Positions 48,295 to 60,900 of a stretch of 64,000 nt of DNA are shown here, one piece after another (positions within the stretch are counted from its first letter, which is position 1; every line of letters starts with the position of its first letter). The DNA is from Paracentrotus lividus. Lineage: Eukaryota; Echinodermata; Echinoidea; Camarodonta; Echinidae. The notes beneath the pieces were generated by a model. That model was not told the DNA's origin. It searched no databases and saw nothing but the letters and a program-made list of their open reading frames with translations. The stretch is taken from NCBI GenBank assembly GCA_940671915.1, contig CALNVZ010003433.1:32770988-32834987 (forward strand). The letters are read 5' to 3'. Made by a program: the position numbers and the translations under genes.

Positions 48295-51200
48295 CTACCT
48301 GAATCTAACAGTAATGATCTCCGTCTGTTTGTTGCCTTCAATGTTTTTGTTCATCCGTCTTTCCTCCGCCCGAGGTTTCTTGGACCAATCAAAATGTGAG
48401 TATTCCATGACAGAACGCTGTACCGCCCTCTCTGCAACAGCGTCCTCAGGCGTCCCTCTAGGCGGGCTACAGATGAAGAGAGACAAACAGCTAGCTATCA
48501 GATTCAACCATTAATTCAATCCATTCATTTCCACTTATTTTTAATTCAGAAAATAACAACACATGTTCATCAAAAATATACAATTTTGAAGAATCAATGT
48601 AGGCCAAAACATCATAATAGCTAATATTTTCACTTACAGATATTGTTTGCCATACTAGACTAGTTGGTGAAATTTTTAAGTGGACAATTGAATGATATTT
48701 GTGATATTATCATTATTATAAAAAGTGTGTCAATGCAATTAGAAAGAAAAATTAAATAAATAATTTTTTTTTAAATACACAAATGGATGCCCAGCCGGGC
48801 AACTGCCTTGATTATTAATCAAATATGGGTCGCGTCTAGTATCCTACAGGCAGTTGGGCCATAAATTTATGGTTTTACCACATAACTTTTGATCCAGATA
48901 CATCAGCAGAAAGAGCAAACTATTCTGCACATATTTTCACTCTTGCTGTGCAATACCACTTGGCTTTAGCTTTGGCATCACAAATTTCTAAAAGGAAATC
49001 AAGAACTAGAATCCTTAAATTTGCAATGTAAAAATATTTTCATTTGATGTATGATTTTAATGTATGACTGAATAGAAAGAAAGAACAAAAATATTTACCT
49101 CATGAAATTGTTTGCCACTTCTTTATCTGAGATAACACTTGATAAGGAGGACCTGGACTCACTGATGAGGCCCTGGTCCTTGGACCTCTGGGCAGGGCCT
49201 TCACATCGTCGTCCAAATGCAATGGTTTCAAGAAGAGCCTGGCGATCCTGCTGGTAAAGCTTGGCGGCATCGTCTCTTTCGGATTTCAGTACCTCTGAAA
49301 TATTATAAACCACAGATAGCTTTTTTACTCTCGTATGACCGTTACAGTGTTCCCACTAGTTTAGGATAACAAAATTCAGTGATTTTGGCTGCATTGTCCC
49401 TTTCTGATTTCAGTACCTCTGAATTATTACAAATCAATTACATTCTTTACACTCGTATGACAGAGACAGGGTTCCCACTTATTTGGGAGAAGAAAATTCC
49501 CTGATTTTTCCCTTATAAATTTTCAAATTCAGGGCTCGGATTTAGCAGTGGCCCAGTAGCCAATGGCAACCTAAAACTTTCTTGGGTAACCTACAATCGA
49601 CCAAAATTTCCATTCACCCATGTATATTGCATACTCACATGGGGTCAAAGGCCACCCAAGGAATAATGTTAAGCGTGACCAGGATAACTATTTCAACCTA
49701 TTCCTATCTATTTTTATAACGGCAGTGAGTGTCAAAAATACAGACTGACAACTCCTTAGAAAAATGATTTTATCAAATTCCCTGACTGGAAAAAGTGAAA
49801 CTAATTTTCCAGGTTTTCCCCAATTTCCAGGTAGAATGGGAACACAGGGGGATGAATCCATTGTGGGTGAAAAGGTTCGAACAAAAGGGTAAGAAAAAAT
49901 AACTGGCTGCACCAAAGCCCAACTTAAGAATTTAAGAACCTGCAAAGATGTTTTAATGCCGTTCAGCACAAAAATTTAATCGCTCGAAAATAAAACCGAA
50001 TGTACAGTAGACGTAGATCGAATGACAATAAATTATTGAAGGTCTCTAATGGCAGCCATACCTTGCCTGTCGAGCAGTTTTAATGATGGTACATGGTGAA
50101 TGATGTAATGTCGGTACTCTGTTTCTTGAGCTAAAGGGTTCTGAGAAAGATCTGAAATTAATAATGAAATAAAGGCAGGGATTAGAATGGACATCTTAAA
50201 CATACATATCACAGTGTGGAAAAAAATGATAACATAATCTTGTTTGAACACAAAAAAAAAAACATTAGTTTACAGAAAATTACGAGTAGAAGAATTGAAT
50301 CTAAAAATTAAACAAAAATACAAGTAGATTGTATCTGTAATTCTTAGAAAAGGAGAAGACTGTATTATGTACTGTACACTGGCAATAGTGGAAGATACAT
50401 GTAACTTGTTTTCCTAATAAGGAAATCTTTGGTTTTGGGTACGACTAAAAAACCTTACAACATCAAACAAAGCATATTCTAAAAGTGAAATCATTTGCGG
50501 TGCTTTTTTGTCAATTTTGCAATCATCACGAGGGGTAGAGAAAAGTAAAACATGAGAACTTCACACAATACAGATCATCAAGTGGGTATATATATAAACT
50601 TGATCATATTTTATAATCCCTCAGAGCAAAAATTTAATCATGTGAAAATTTCCGATATTACACTGAATTTTTATGACTAAATATAAATGATATAGCTGCC
50701 GGACAAGAGTGGTATAAAATGTGAAATAATCAATTTACAAGGAAATAAGCAGATTATGTCACCACTGTACCATACGTTGAGAAGCATTTGAAACAACAGT
50801 AAATTGCCAATTGGTCTAAACCCACTTTGACTAATATGCCTCTTTGGTCTCATCCCACATGGTCTAATTCCATTTCATCCACAACAGTTTGTCTAATTAC
50901 ATTTTGTCTAATTGCCACTTCGTCTAATATCCATTTCGTCTATTGTCCACTTGGTCTAACGCTACTTAGTCACAAAAGAGCATTTAGACCAAATGGTAAT
51001 TAGATCAAGCAGTCATTAGACCAATGAGAATTAGACCAAGTATGTATTAGACAAAGAGGAAATTATACCAAATATTGTTAGTAGACCAAATTGTTTTAGC
51101 CCATATGGTATTAGACAATCAGAGAATTGGACCAACTGCTGTTAGTGTTAGACCAAGTGGATATATAAAAAAATATTTGAAAAAACAGTTATCCTAAAAA

Positions 51201-53628
51201 TTGTATCCGTTCTTTATAATAGGAGGGGACTGTAATGTCAAGAAAGAGGGAGGGGGGAAAGAAAAACGAATGAAGGTCTGGTTAACTTACTGAGTGTATG
51301 TAATGCTTGCATGGCTTTCATTTCTGCAATGGTTTCTTCAAGATTGGTTAGCTGATTATTATGTAACATCAAGACTTGAAGACTCGTCAATGGGGTGAGC
51401 AGTCCAGCAACACTCACCAATTCATTGTCCTAACAAACAAAAAAACATCAACAAATTTGTTACAGTTCAACTCCTAATATAACCCAAAGAAAATTTGATG
51501 AATGTGTTTTATAAGTTGTCCAAGAAAAAAAATTCTAAGCCTTTATATAAAACATGAAAAGCACTTTGTCTGAGGTCAGAAAGCATCAAGCAAAAGTCTG
51601 AATTTTATTAATCCCGTCATTTAAAATTTTTGTGGTCTCAAATGAGCTTGCCATATAATCAACATTAAAGTTAAGCCACTAGGTAGTAGGCTTAATATTA
51701 GGATACAATTCTCATTTGTTATTTTCGATTTGAAGGCGCAATTCCATTTAGGACTTTTGATTTTAAAAATCTAAGAATTTATGCTTCACTACCAAAAATG
51801 GGCTTGGACAGAATTCTTAGTAAGGCGTATTTATGGAATACGCATTTTAAAGATAAGCAAAAATGCTTAAATTTCATGCTTTTATGGAATACGGGCCCTG
51901 ATATTATTCCATTATACAGTCGACTTTGTCTAAGTCAAATCTCTTGGGACTGAAGGAATAGACTTATGAAGGTTAATATCAAGAGAAATAGAAAGAAGAT
52001 GACTTTGAAAGACCTTCTACTAAGGCAATTATTCGACTTATGAGTTTTAACTTCTATGCATTGTTGACTGTACCTACACAAGATCATTTATGTCCTGTGC
52101 ATGATTCCAGATAAAATCATGAGTAATTATGGGGAAAGTTTGTCACATTAAAGGGTACAAGACCTCTTCCATCTGGAAAAGACTAAAAACACATCACAAA
52201 TATTCAAATTTGAATGAAACATGCCATTTAATAACACCAAATAAAAACAACTTTAAATAAAAAGTGGGATGACAACAGTCACAAATATTACAACAATTTT
52301 TAACATTTAATTGATGCTAATTTAATGAACAAAATATCTCTTGTTTATGCCCCTGAAAAATTATCAAATTTTCACCTGGAGATAAAGTTCTGTAATCCTG
52401 TAGTTGATTGACAAGCAGTTTATCCTTCTGAGTTTGTTCCCATTCAGCCATAATCTATTGAGATTGCGATACTGGCCAAAGTCACAGACATCTGTTAAAC
52501 CTTGGTTACTAAGATATAGCTCTGTTACATCTAGATCCTTTCTGATAGCCTGACTTGTCATCTGATCTTCAATGACCTGAAAAGAGAGAGAGAGAGGGTT
52601 TGATTGATATTTTGCCAATTTAAGGATTTGTACTGAGTTACATACGTCTGTTAAACCCTTACTACTAAGACCCCAATCTCACCGACTTTCCTGAACTGGT
52701 TTTTAGTTCACAAAACCAGATCATAAGATCGTATTTGCTCCATTTCACATAAAGTGATCTCATTGGAATGGGAACCCCCTCAGTGGGGTCAAATTTTCCC
52801 ACAATATTTGAAACCATAGGGAGCTGTTTGGATACTAAATAGTGATGGTGAGATGCACATTTTACGCCCATGATGTTCTCCTGGTAAAGATTGCTTTCAA
52901 AATACTAGTACGGTGGTGTCCACATCTACTAATAAACCAGTTTAAAAGCGGTCTTGCAAACCACATTGCAAACACATCGCATTCTCATTACAAAAAATGT
53001 CACACTGGTTCCAGGTTCCCCTTAAACCGGTTCAGGAAAGTAAATGGGAACATGGGGTCTAAGAGTGAGATACCACTCTGTTACATGTAAGTTTTGTTCT
53101 CTTATGATGCGCTGAATGACTCGTCATCTGCTCTTCAATAATCTGATGAAATTGAAAAGAGACTGAAAAAATAAAATTGTCAAACAAATTGAATTTGAGC
53201 CGAGGGGAGGTACTACAGAGAGAAACATCAAACGAAGAGCACCTTTTTATAGTAATTAGATACTTCGTGACATAGATCTACTTGTACGTGATAACATGAA
53301 CTTCATGTATAATTTAGTGTTTTAAGTATTAAAAAACGCAAAATAAATCAACAATCGCAGCAAGTCACAGCCACGGCGCAGCTGCTCAGCTCACCCTCTC
53401 ATCTCATCTCATCTCGCACCCCAAAGCTCCCCGCAATTTACCGGCATGCGACCGCTCAACTAACCGACCTCAGCCTGCTCAGCCCAAGCTCACGGAGTCA
53501 TTTTTTTTCTGTACGTTTGAATAAATCAAGCATTTATAAACTCAGGGTATTGCTTGTAGGATTACTACTTTCAAGAATAAATCAAAATTTACCTGTTTAG
53601 ATTTTGTATATTTTGTAGATTCGTCCAT
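48295..53628 (-). CDS. LRRC72: Leucine-rich repeat protein LRRC72, 6 coding exons, 277 aa
   Basis: Small leucine-rich repeat protein, orthologous by pattern to vertebrate LRRC72, whose expression is linked to motile cilia and testis. Exons in transcript order are 53593-53628, 52376-52576, 51291-51429, 50062-50151, 49099-49294 and 48295-48466. All introns are GT-AG with matching phases (278 codons with stop; human LRRC72 is of similar length). LRR units read VTELYLSNQGL, LNRLWLNGNKL, ITELYLQDNEL and LQVLMLHNNQLTNL, then NLSQNPL and an LRR cap (VPSLKLLDRQ). The tail keeps LLETIAFG and RAVQRSVMEYSHFDW, which are specific to this family. The start ATG at 53628 gives a short N-terminus (MDESTKYTKSKQ) that is less conserved and therefore less certain. 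Intron 3 carries a foldback element, and a partial duplicate of exon 5 lies in the next intron. The gene is convergent with foxN1/4. Confidence 0.95.
49387..49506 (-). pseudogene. Duplicated fragment of LRRC72 exon 5 with its acceptor
   Basis: Bases 49387-49506 repeat 49263-49385 with about 80% identity. The copied part includes the splice acceptor and the first codons of exon 5 (EVLKSERDNAAK in place of EVLKSERDDAAK), but it reads into a TAA and lacks a donor. It lies upstream of the real exon on the gene strand, as a decoy acceptor. Confidence 0.7.
50801..51165. mobile_element. Foldback repeat with GGTCTAATT words, copy A (LRRC72 intron 3)
   Basis: The left half repeats words such as TTGGTCTAA and TTTGTCTAATT every 17-20 bp; the right half carries their complements (AATTAGACCAA). 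Start AAATTGCCAATTGGTCTAAA. A homologous copy lies at 56728-57205. Confidence 0.7.
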
Positions 53629-53685
53629 AATATTCCCTTTTTGAGCCAAATGCAACACGAAATCTCCATCCACGCTCGCTCTCGA

Positions 53686-53692
53686 TGTTTAC
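53686..53692 (-). promoter_or_regulatory. Forkhead-type site upstream of LRRC72
   Basis: The + strand reads TGTTTAC, i.e. GTAAACA on the gene strand, 58 bp upstream of the LRRC72 start codon. This matches the forkhead core consensus used by FOXJ1 and other Fox factors. A 7-mer this short can occur by chance; position and gene class make it plausible. Confidence 0.35.
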
Positions 53693-54270
53693 AAACGTTG
53701 GTAGGCTGTTGTTGTTGTTGTTGTCTTTGTTGAAGTGTGGCGCTCTTCAATCTTGGAGCAGAGCTAGCTTGGAGTTGTCAGATTACAGACTTTTTTTAGT
53801 TATATGGATTTGGCAGGCTATATGTCTCAGTGAAGCGGTAGATCAATAATAGCGCATGTTATTGTAATTCCTTTTCAGTTGTTCATTAGTACTCAACATA
53901 TTCCAATCATAATTATTATTTTATGATATATAAAATCTTTTCGTTGTTTAAAAATTTTAGAAATTTTTCTGAGATATAAAAAATTCAAAATTAAAGTTCA
54001 AAGTATCATATTTCAATATTTTTTTTCATTCATGCATGTTTTCATTACCCTTCTTTCCCTTTTATACTTTTTGCCATGCTTAATGTTTGATTGTTCCTGA
54101 AATTAGTCAATATAAACGATCCTGAAGTTATTTCTTGTATTTGGCGCCTGGCTGAATTTATTATATCTCCCGTTCAATGAAAGGTCCCATTGCAGTTGCC
54201 ATTATAGATTGAAGACATAATCAAATACTAGTAGTTATTCCTTCTTAGATTTCTAACTCAATTGTTTCGT

Positions 54271-54314
<44 letters not shown>

Positions 54315-54338
54315 NNNNNNNNNNNNNNNNNNNNNNNN
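54315..54338. other. Assembly gap (24 N) within a poly(T) run
   Basis: N run bounded on both sides by T homopolymer of 30 or more bases. The true length of the homopolymer is unresolved. Confidence 0.99.
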
Positions 54339-54371
<33 letters not shown>

Positions 54372-55411
54372 TGTTTTTTTTTAAAGTTTGTCCGCGATTT
54401 CGTTACCATGAACCCCAGAAAGGACAGGTAGGCCTATATCCATTAAAAACAACTCGTCTATATAATCTAATCTTTTAAATTTTCTTTATGATCTGATCCA
54501 AATGAAGAGAATCTATAAAGAATTTATTTGTACAGAAATTCCTTTCGTATTTTTAATCCATTCTAAAGCCATTCTATTGTTGTTAACTAAGTTCTTATGA
54601 TATAATTAATTGAATTTATTATATAACTTTTCGAGATTCTCAATTCAGGCATACAAAACATAAAACCGGTGTTTTATCTTCTTGTTTGGATCTATCAGTG
54701 TTACAAGTATCAGTTCAAATAGGCCTACAGTTCTAATGAGTTTTGTTTCTTATTTCTTGTTTCCTGACTATTTATACTACAAAATATTTGGCTTCGGGTA
54801 CCACCAGAAAGGTTCTCGTTATCGACGTTAATTACATATAATTTGTTCGACATTAAAATCGATATAGGCCTAGGCCTAATATATTTGCTTCCTCTAATCA
54901 TTAAAGGTCCTTGCCCTGGTTTCCAGTCAAATTGCATGAGGCACCAGAACGGTTAGATAATCAACAAGTTCGATAATTGTTTAATTGTTTTAATCAGATA
55001 GCAGGTAAAACATATACCTATAAAAATATGTCCCTTCTTAATTGTACAGAGCCTTATACTTGAAGCGTTTCAAATGAGGCGATATAGCTCCTTTTAAATG
55101 GCAGGCATTGGGCCGAGGACATCAAAGGACAAGCTGGACGGAAAACGTAAATACTGGGACAGATATGACAATGCAAGAACTGCTGTCGACTTCAACTGAT
55201 AGGAGGAAGGCATGGAGGAAAAAATGTACTTCTTTGGCTCTCAAATCCCCCCCCCCCCCCCCCCCCCCGACTCCGGAAGAGTCAAGGGAGTGAGTGAGTG
55301 TGATTGGGTCGATAAGTTCTTAGCTTATTGTGACGTCATAAAAAGCCAACTTCGTTATTGATTGAATGACGCGTATGCGCAACGGATGTTCGAGCGCGTA
55401 TTTCCGCTTTT

Positions 55412-55485
55412 TGTCAACAAATGCGCAATGCATGGTGGGAAATGACGTATCAATTTTCCCAAGAGGCATTGCGCATTTGTTGACA
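55412..55485. repeat. 20-bp perfect inverted repeat with 34-nt loop
   Basis: TGTCAACAAATGCGCAATGC at 55412-55431 and its exact complement at 55466-55485. It could form a stem-loop in RNA or mark a small MITE core. Confidence 0.8.
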
Positions 55486-56727
55486 CACTACGTCTCGTGC
55501 ACATGCATGATGTATTAAATGTGTAATATGTCGTATGCATTTCTATGGTCCAAGGATTCCACTTTGACATTTTGTATATGGTTATACCTGCATTTTTTTT
55601 TTTCACTTTCAAGTGTATTTGTCATGGGGGGGGGGGGGGGGTGGAAATATGTTCTCTTCAGTCCAGCTCTTGCTATCTCTTTGAACTAATCTCTCTTTCA
55701 TTCTCTCTTTTCATCACTTCCCCTTTCCTTTCTTTCATCAATTTACTTTTTAACTCATAAAGAGTGTCTTTTACTTCCATGAAATGATGACCTTTAAACT
55801 GAAATACAAATATTCAGAAATATTTGTAGAGATAAAATGAAATGCAACTAATTCTGATTAGAATCAACCGTGGACACATCGTTGAATAATTAAATATTTG
55901 CATATAAATTTATTACAAAGACTTCCAAGAGAGCATTCCTTTATCAATTCAATGCATACAATCTTAGAATGTTAGATTGTAACAATTTAGCAACCTTTGT
56001 TGGACGGTAGTCAATATATTGCATATATATATTCTATGGGAAAGTATCGTTTGTCAAAAATTGAAAAGAAGCCCCAAGATATATTTAATACATATTTCTT
56101 TAAAAATAATGATGAAGGGTCATGTATTTCTTACTTTTCTATTATTCTACATTTCCCCCCCCCCCCTTTTTTTGTTGTTGGATAGATGGTTTTAATAATT
56201 CTAGGACACAAATTCGCATCAATTTCTGATCATTAACCATACCTCACCCCCCCCCCCTCCCCTCGAAACAAAACAAACAAACAAACATGTCTGTTAAAAC
56301 ACATTAAAGCCAATCGGAATCTGATGACACAAGGCGCATGTGACTCCCCAAGTCAAACTATAGTTCAGGGCCCATATTCACAAAACCTTCATAGGCCTAT
56401 TTATCACCTAACTGTTTTCTATTCTCTAAGTAATTAGTTGACAACTAGTATCAGTAAGGTTTTATGAATAAGTTCCTAGCTATGAAGACTATAAACCTCA
56501 ATATGTATCTCTTCATTTTTCAATTCTTTTTTTTTTTAACCATCTGACATGAAGGTAAAATGAAACTGAAACTGACAAAAAATGGTGGTCCTGGCAGACA
56601 CACACGGGTCAAAAAGATTGTGAATTATTGATCTAATGGAAACTATTACAAATTCATCACATTAATGGAATTAAAAAGTGACCTCAAAGCTTCTTTGATC
56701 CATCTCTTCAAATAGATATGTAACTGT

Positions 56728-56971
56728 AAATTGCAACTTGGTCTCAATACACTTTGACTAATGCTCATTTAGTTTCATCCAACATTGCCTAATTCCATTT
56801 CATCTACAACAAGCTTGTCTGATTACTTTATGGTCTAATTGCGACTTCGCCTATTTACCAATTTGTCTTATTCCCATTTTGTTCAATGACCACTTAGTCT
56901 AAAACCGCTTTAGTCCATTCCTATAAAAAAAAAACTGGTAACAGAACAATTATTAATTTAGGAATTAGGTG

Positions 56972-57015
<44 letters not shown>

Positions 57016-57205
57016 ACAATTAGACCAAAAAGTAAGTAGATGAATTGGCAATTAAACCAATTGGTCATTAAACCAAATGAGAATCAAGCCACAAGGAAAT
57101 TACACCAAATCGTTATTAGACTAAATGGGTTAGGCCCATGTGGTATTAAAAAAATCAAAGAATTGGACCAAATGCTGTTAGACCAGGAGGGTGTAAACTG
57201 GTAAA
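56728..57205. mobile_element. Foldback repeat with GGTCTAATT words, copy B
   Basis: Colinear with copy A from GTAAATTGCAACTTGGTCT through CTAATTCCATTTCATC and on to AGAATTGGACCAA near the right end. The centre is interrupted by a 45-A run (56970-57014). It lies between LRRC72 and CFAP96. Confidence 0.7.
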
Positions 57206-57937
57206 TTCTATTTCTATCTATTTTTAAAATGTTTTTTTTTAATACTTCTTCTGATCCCATTTTTAAAAATGTGTTCAGTTTAATCATACTAGTACTTTGT
57301 TATAACAAGGGCTGGTCTTGAGCAAATCGTTCTAATGGGAGTGGACTGTTCTGAAAGGTTTTGGCCTACTCTGACATTGTGTTTCTTCTCGGATTGAACT
57401 AGTGGAAGTTACTCAACTTTTTTCTTAAAATTTATTTCTCATATGTACACTTATTTACAGAGCTATATATTCAGTTCAATTTATAAAATCACATTATATT
57501 ATTTCTCAAATTTATCAATTTACCAGATCAAGATTGATGGCTAAGATGTAATACATGATACAGCGGAAGATGCAGATAAATAGCAAGACAAAAAGCGGTG
57601 GATTCATTTTAAATCAAACATGATTCCATTATAGATACATCTAAAATAAGTTCTAGTGCATGATAGCTTGGTGGTACATCAAATAGCTTCAAAGTTGAAC
57701 ACAATCTTTAACGATCATTAATCCAGTCTTCAACGCATTAGAGCAGAACGCATGTCTGCTGTAAAATCTTCCGCTGAATATCCTTTCTGCAAAAGGTGAC
57801 ACGTTCACATTCGCAAAATGATACGTTCCTCTCAGCTTTAGTGTTCATCGTTTATCACTTAGTTTGAGTAAATCGCGATACACATTGTTCATATTCATGC
57901 TCGGTTTATGTTGAGCATACAGAATACGTTGATGTCA

Positions 57938-60900
57938 TCATGCTAACGTTGTTCCTATCGATCTGAAGTTTGTGCTGTTTATAGTTCTGCAAGAAAATTG
58001 AGTAGGGTGAGAGAAAATTAGATGATTAGTTGCAATGAAAATGACAACTCAACTCACATCGACATGAAGATTTTCTAAATTTAACTGACGCATATAAAGT
58101 TTCATTAATTTTAAAATTAATAGTTGGGTATGGGTTTTACACGAATGACAAAAATCATCAAATTCAACCTTTGTCTTTAAAAACCTTACAAACTATTTAG
58201 GTGTTGAATTTTTGGATGCTTCCTAGTTCTACAAAGTTATTTAAGAAATGGTATTCATCATGTCATATGGTTGAAATTTCAGTCAATACATCAGTAAATC
58301 AAAATCCATTTAACAGCATTATACTTCAATCAACTGATCAAAGAAAAACTTTTCATTATAGGGATGCAGTAACACTGAATGAGATTTAAATTTTAACACA
58401 TTGATTTAGCTGAGAAATCCCTTGAAATTTACAAGCCAATTGCTTTAAAACTAATTGTTCTTGTGAAAAAAAAACCTCAGGGAAGATATATATAATTACC
58501 TTATGACATTTTGATTGATGACTGATGACGTAGGTGCAGACTTGGGTCCAGGCGATGGTGTGAATATCTTCCCACTGCTGTTTGAGGGTGGTGGCCCCTT
58601 CTTCAGCTTGGGACGGTAGGGGTCGTTTGAATGTGAAGGGTAAGGGTCAAAGGTCCCAGCCTTTGCCCCACCGATGATCTTAGCCGGATGACTAGGTTTG
58701 AAAGGAGTTGTAATCTTCTTGGTGCCAATCTTAGGTTTGACGGGAGGTAAAGGTCTGTCATGTGCATATGGGTTACCATCAAATAGAGCCTTGGGATGCA
58801 TGTTAAGACGGAATGCTCCGCCCTTCATAGCACTTTTGTGTTGTTCCAGGCTTTTCTGTTGAGACAAAACAAACATTTAATGATTAAAATACTATTATGC
58901 CTTTTTAGGTAACATTACACAGGTTGAAAAATTAACAGACCACATCATACGGGAGCTAATCATTTCCCAAGCTGTATATCTAGAGCTTGAATTTTTTTTA
59001 AATTCTTTTTGCCATTGGATTTAAACCCAAGGGTCACATTTGATACCCCTCCCCCTGAAAAAAAGAAAGAAGTGAACCAGAGGGATAACTGAACTAATGA
59101 ATGTACTTACCTTTCTTAATTCCTTTCCTTTGTCGTATGCATTTGACGAGTATGTGATGCCCTTTCCAAGAGTTAATGCTGGGTATCTGTAAATAAAGTA
59201 AAAATGTATCTATTTAGGTTTGGTGTCTTTGGTTATGGCTAGAATAAATTATTATCATTTCTAATTACACAGACTAAAACATCCATGTCTTTTTCCTGGC
59301 TGTCAAATAACAATAACAGTACTATATTGTATGTAAAACTAAATTTTCAAAGCACTTTACAATATCATCAAGAAAATGTGAAAACATCTAAGAATTTACA
59401 TCATACGAAAACTTTGGAAACACAAACACACAGATTCTTGCTTTATTTACATGCAAACTCAAATACAACTATTTTTATTCTGTTTTATAAGTTTCCCCAA
59501 ATGATGCAATGTTGTAGTTATATCATCTATTAAAAAAATTAGTGTTTGAACATGGTCAAATACTTTCCAAACAATGCGGTACTTTTACACCCCACCCCCC
59601 CCCCAAAAAAAATAATATTATATATGACTTGAACATGTAGAGCTGTATTTTTCATGGATATTGAACTATAAGTTGATGCTCATTGCTTCGCTCTAATTTT
59701 ATTCTTTCTTTGTTTTATTTTTTTTTTGGGGGGGGGGAGGGGGAGGGGGAGGGGGAGGAGGCAGTGATTTTTGGGCAAGAAGATCATCTGCAGTATCTTC
59801 CTATACAGATTGTTATCCGGATCTTTAGTTTAATACTTACACAAAATTAAAACATTGATTTTCTGTTTACTGGTATATCAAAACGGAAAATCCGTTCGCT
59901 TTCATGTGAGAATTCATTGAATTTACCTTTGCAAAATGGAATTGCTGTGTAGGCCTACATTTTTCTGTGACAAAACGAAATTTCCATTTTAGAAACGGAA
60001 TTACAGGTTTTCAGAAATGGAAAGACTATTTTTTTTAAAAGGAAAATCACTGTCCCTACACGATTAAAGTATTACTCACCCATAGCCTGTTCCTTTCTTG
60101 CCTGGGTTTGTGACTACATTTCTGCCAGCAGCTTTACTTGATTTAGCTCCTTTCTTGACGGGACTAAATGCGGGAACTGGTCCTGATAAGGTTCCATAAT
60201 GATTCCCTAGACCACTCCTGAAAAGGGATTAGAAAAATAGGAAAAAGACAGTTAAAATCATGCATAACTAAAAGGTTTCACCTTGATATTAAACGCTGTA
60301 CTTGATATACCAGTAGTAAAAAAATGGAACAATTAACATCTTGACTTTTATCACATACTCCAGGTTTTGAAATTAACTAAACATATCTTGATTATGTTGA
60401 AAATCAATACACTTCATAAAACCATTCCCTAAATCTGTAGTTATAAACGATACAATTATCTTGAATTGTACTTAACATCAAAGCAAATATTTTAGTTTAG
60501 GGCTTTGGTTTGTTATGACTTTGCAAACATAGTTTCGAGTATGCTAGTTTTTGATTGAACAAGAAAATATATCTTTTAAGAACTACATTGTACAAGTAGA
60601 TCTGCTATCTGTTGTGAGCATCATTCCTCCAAAGTAATACCTATAGATGCATTTGGGGATTATATTACAATAGTAAAAGTTGTCTTTAGTTGTCTTTGGT
60701 AATGAAACATTGCAGTTTGGCACACCATCATTAAAACTGCTCTATGTGCTTAACATTTACAACTAATTTAAGCTTTCTGGTGTATAAGAGAAAAATTAAT
60801 GTTTCATGTAATTGTAATACTGTTCAACATTTTCATTAATTCAGGTTCCTGGAAAGTGATCTAAAGCTAAAACCATTCTCTTTTTTTTCTGGTAAAGTAG

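Larger units (their letters stand above)
53629..56727. other. Intergenic region between LRRC72 and CFAP96
   Basis: Contains the LRRC72 promoter area, a (GTT)n run (53707-53723), a 24-N assembly gap inside a T-run (54315-54338), C-, G- and T-runs, and a 20-bp inverted repeat (55412-55485). No gene recognised. Confidence 0.5.

Noticed and set aside
54403-54416. Possible X-box for LRRC72 (GTTACCATGAACCC)
   Set aside because: Only one half site fits; it lies nearly 0.8 kb upstream of the start codon.
54269-54478. Poly-Phe frame
   Set aside because: Translation of a T homopolymer around a gap.
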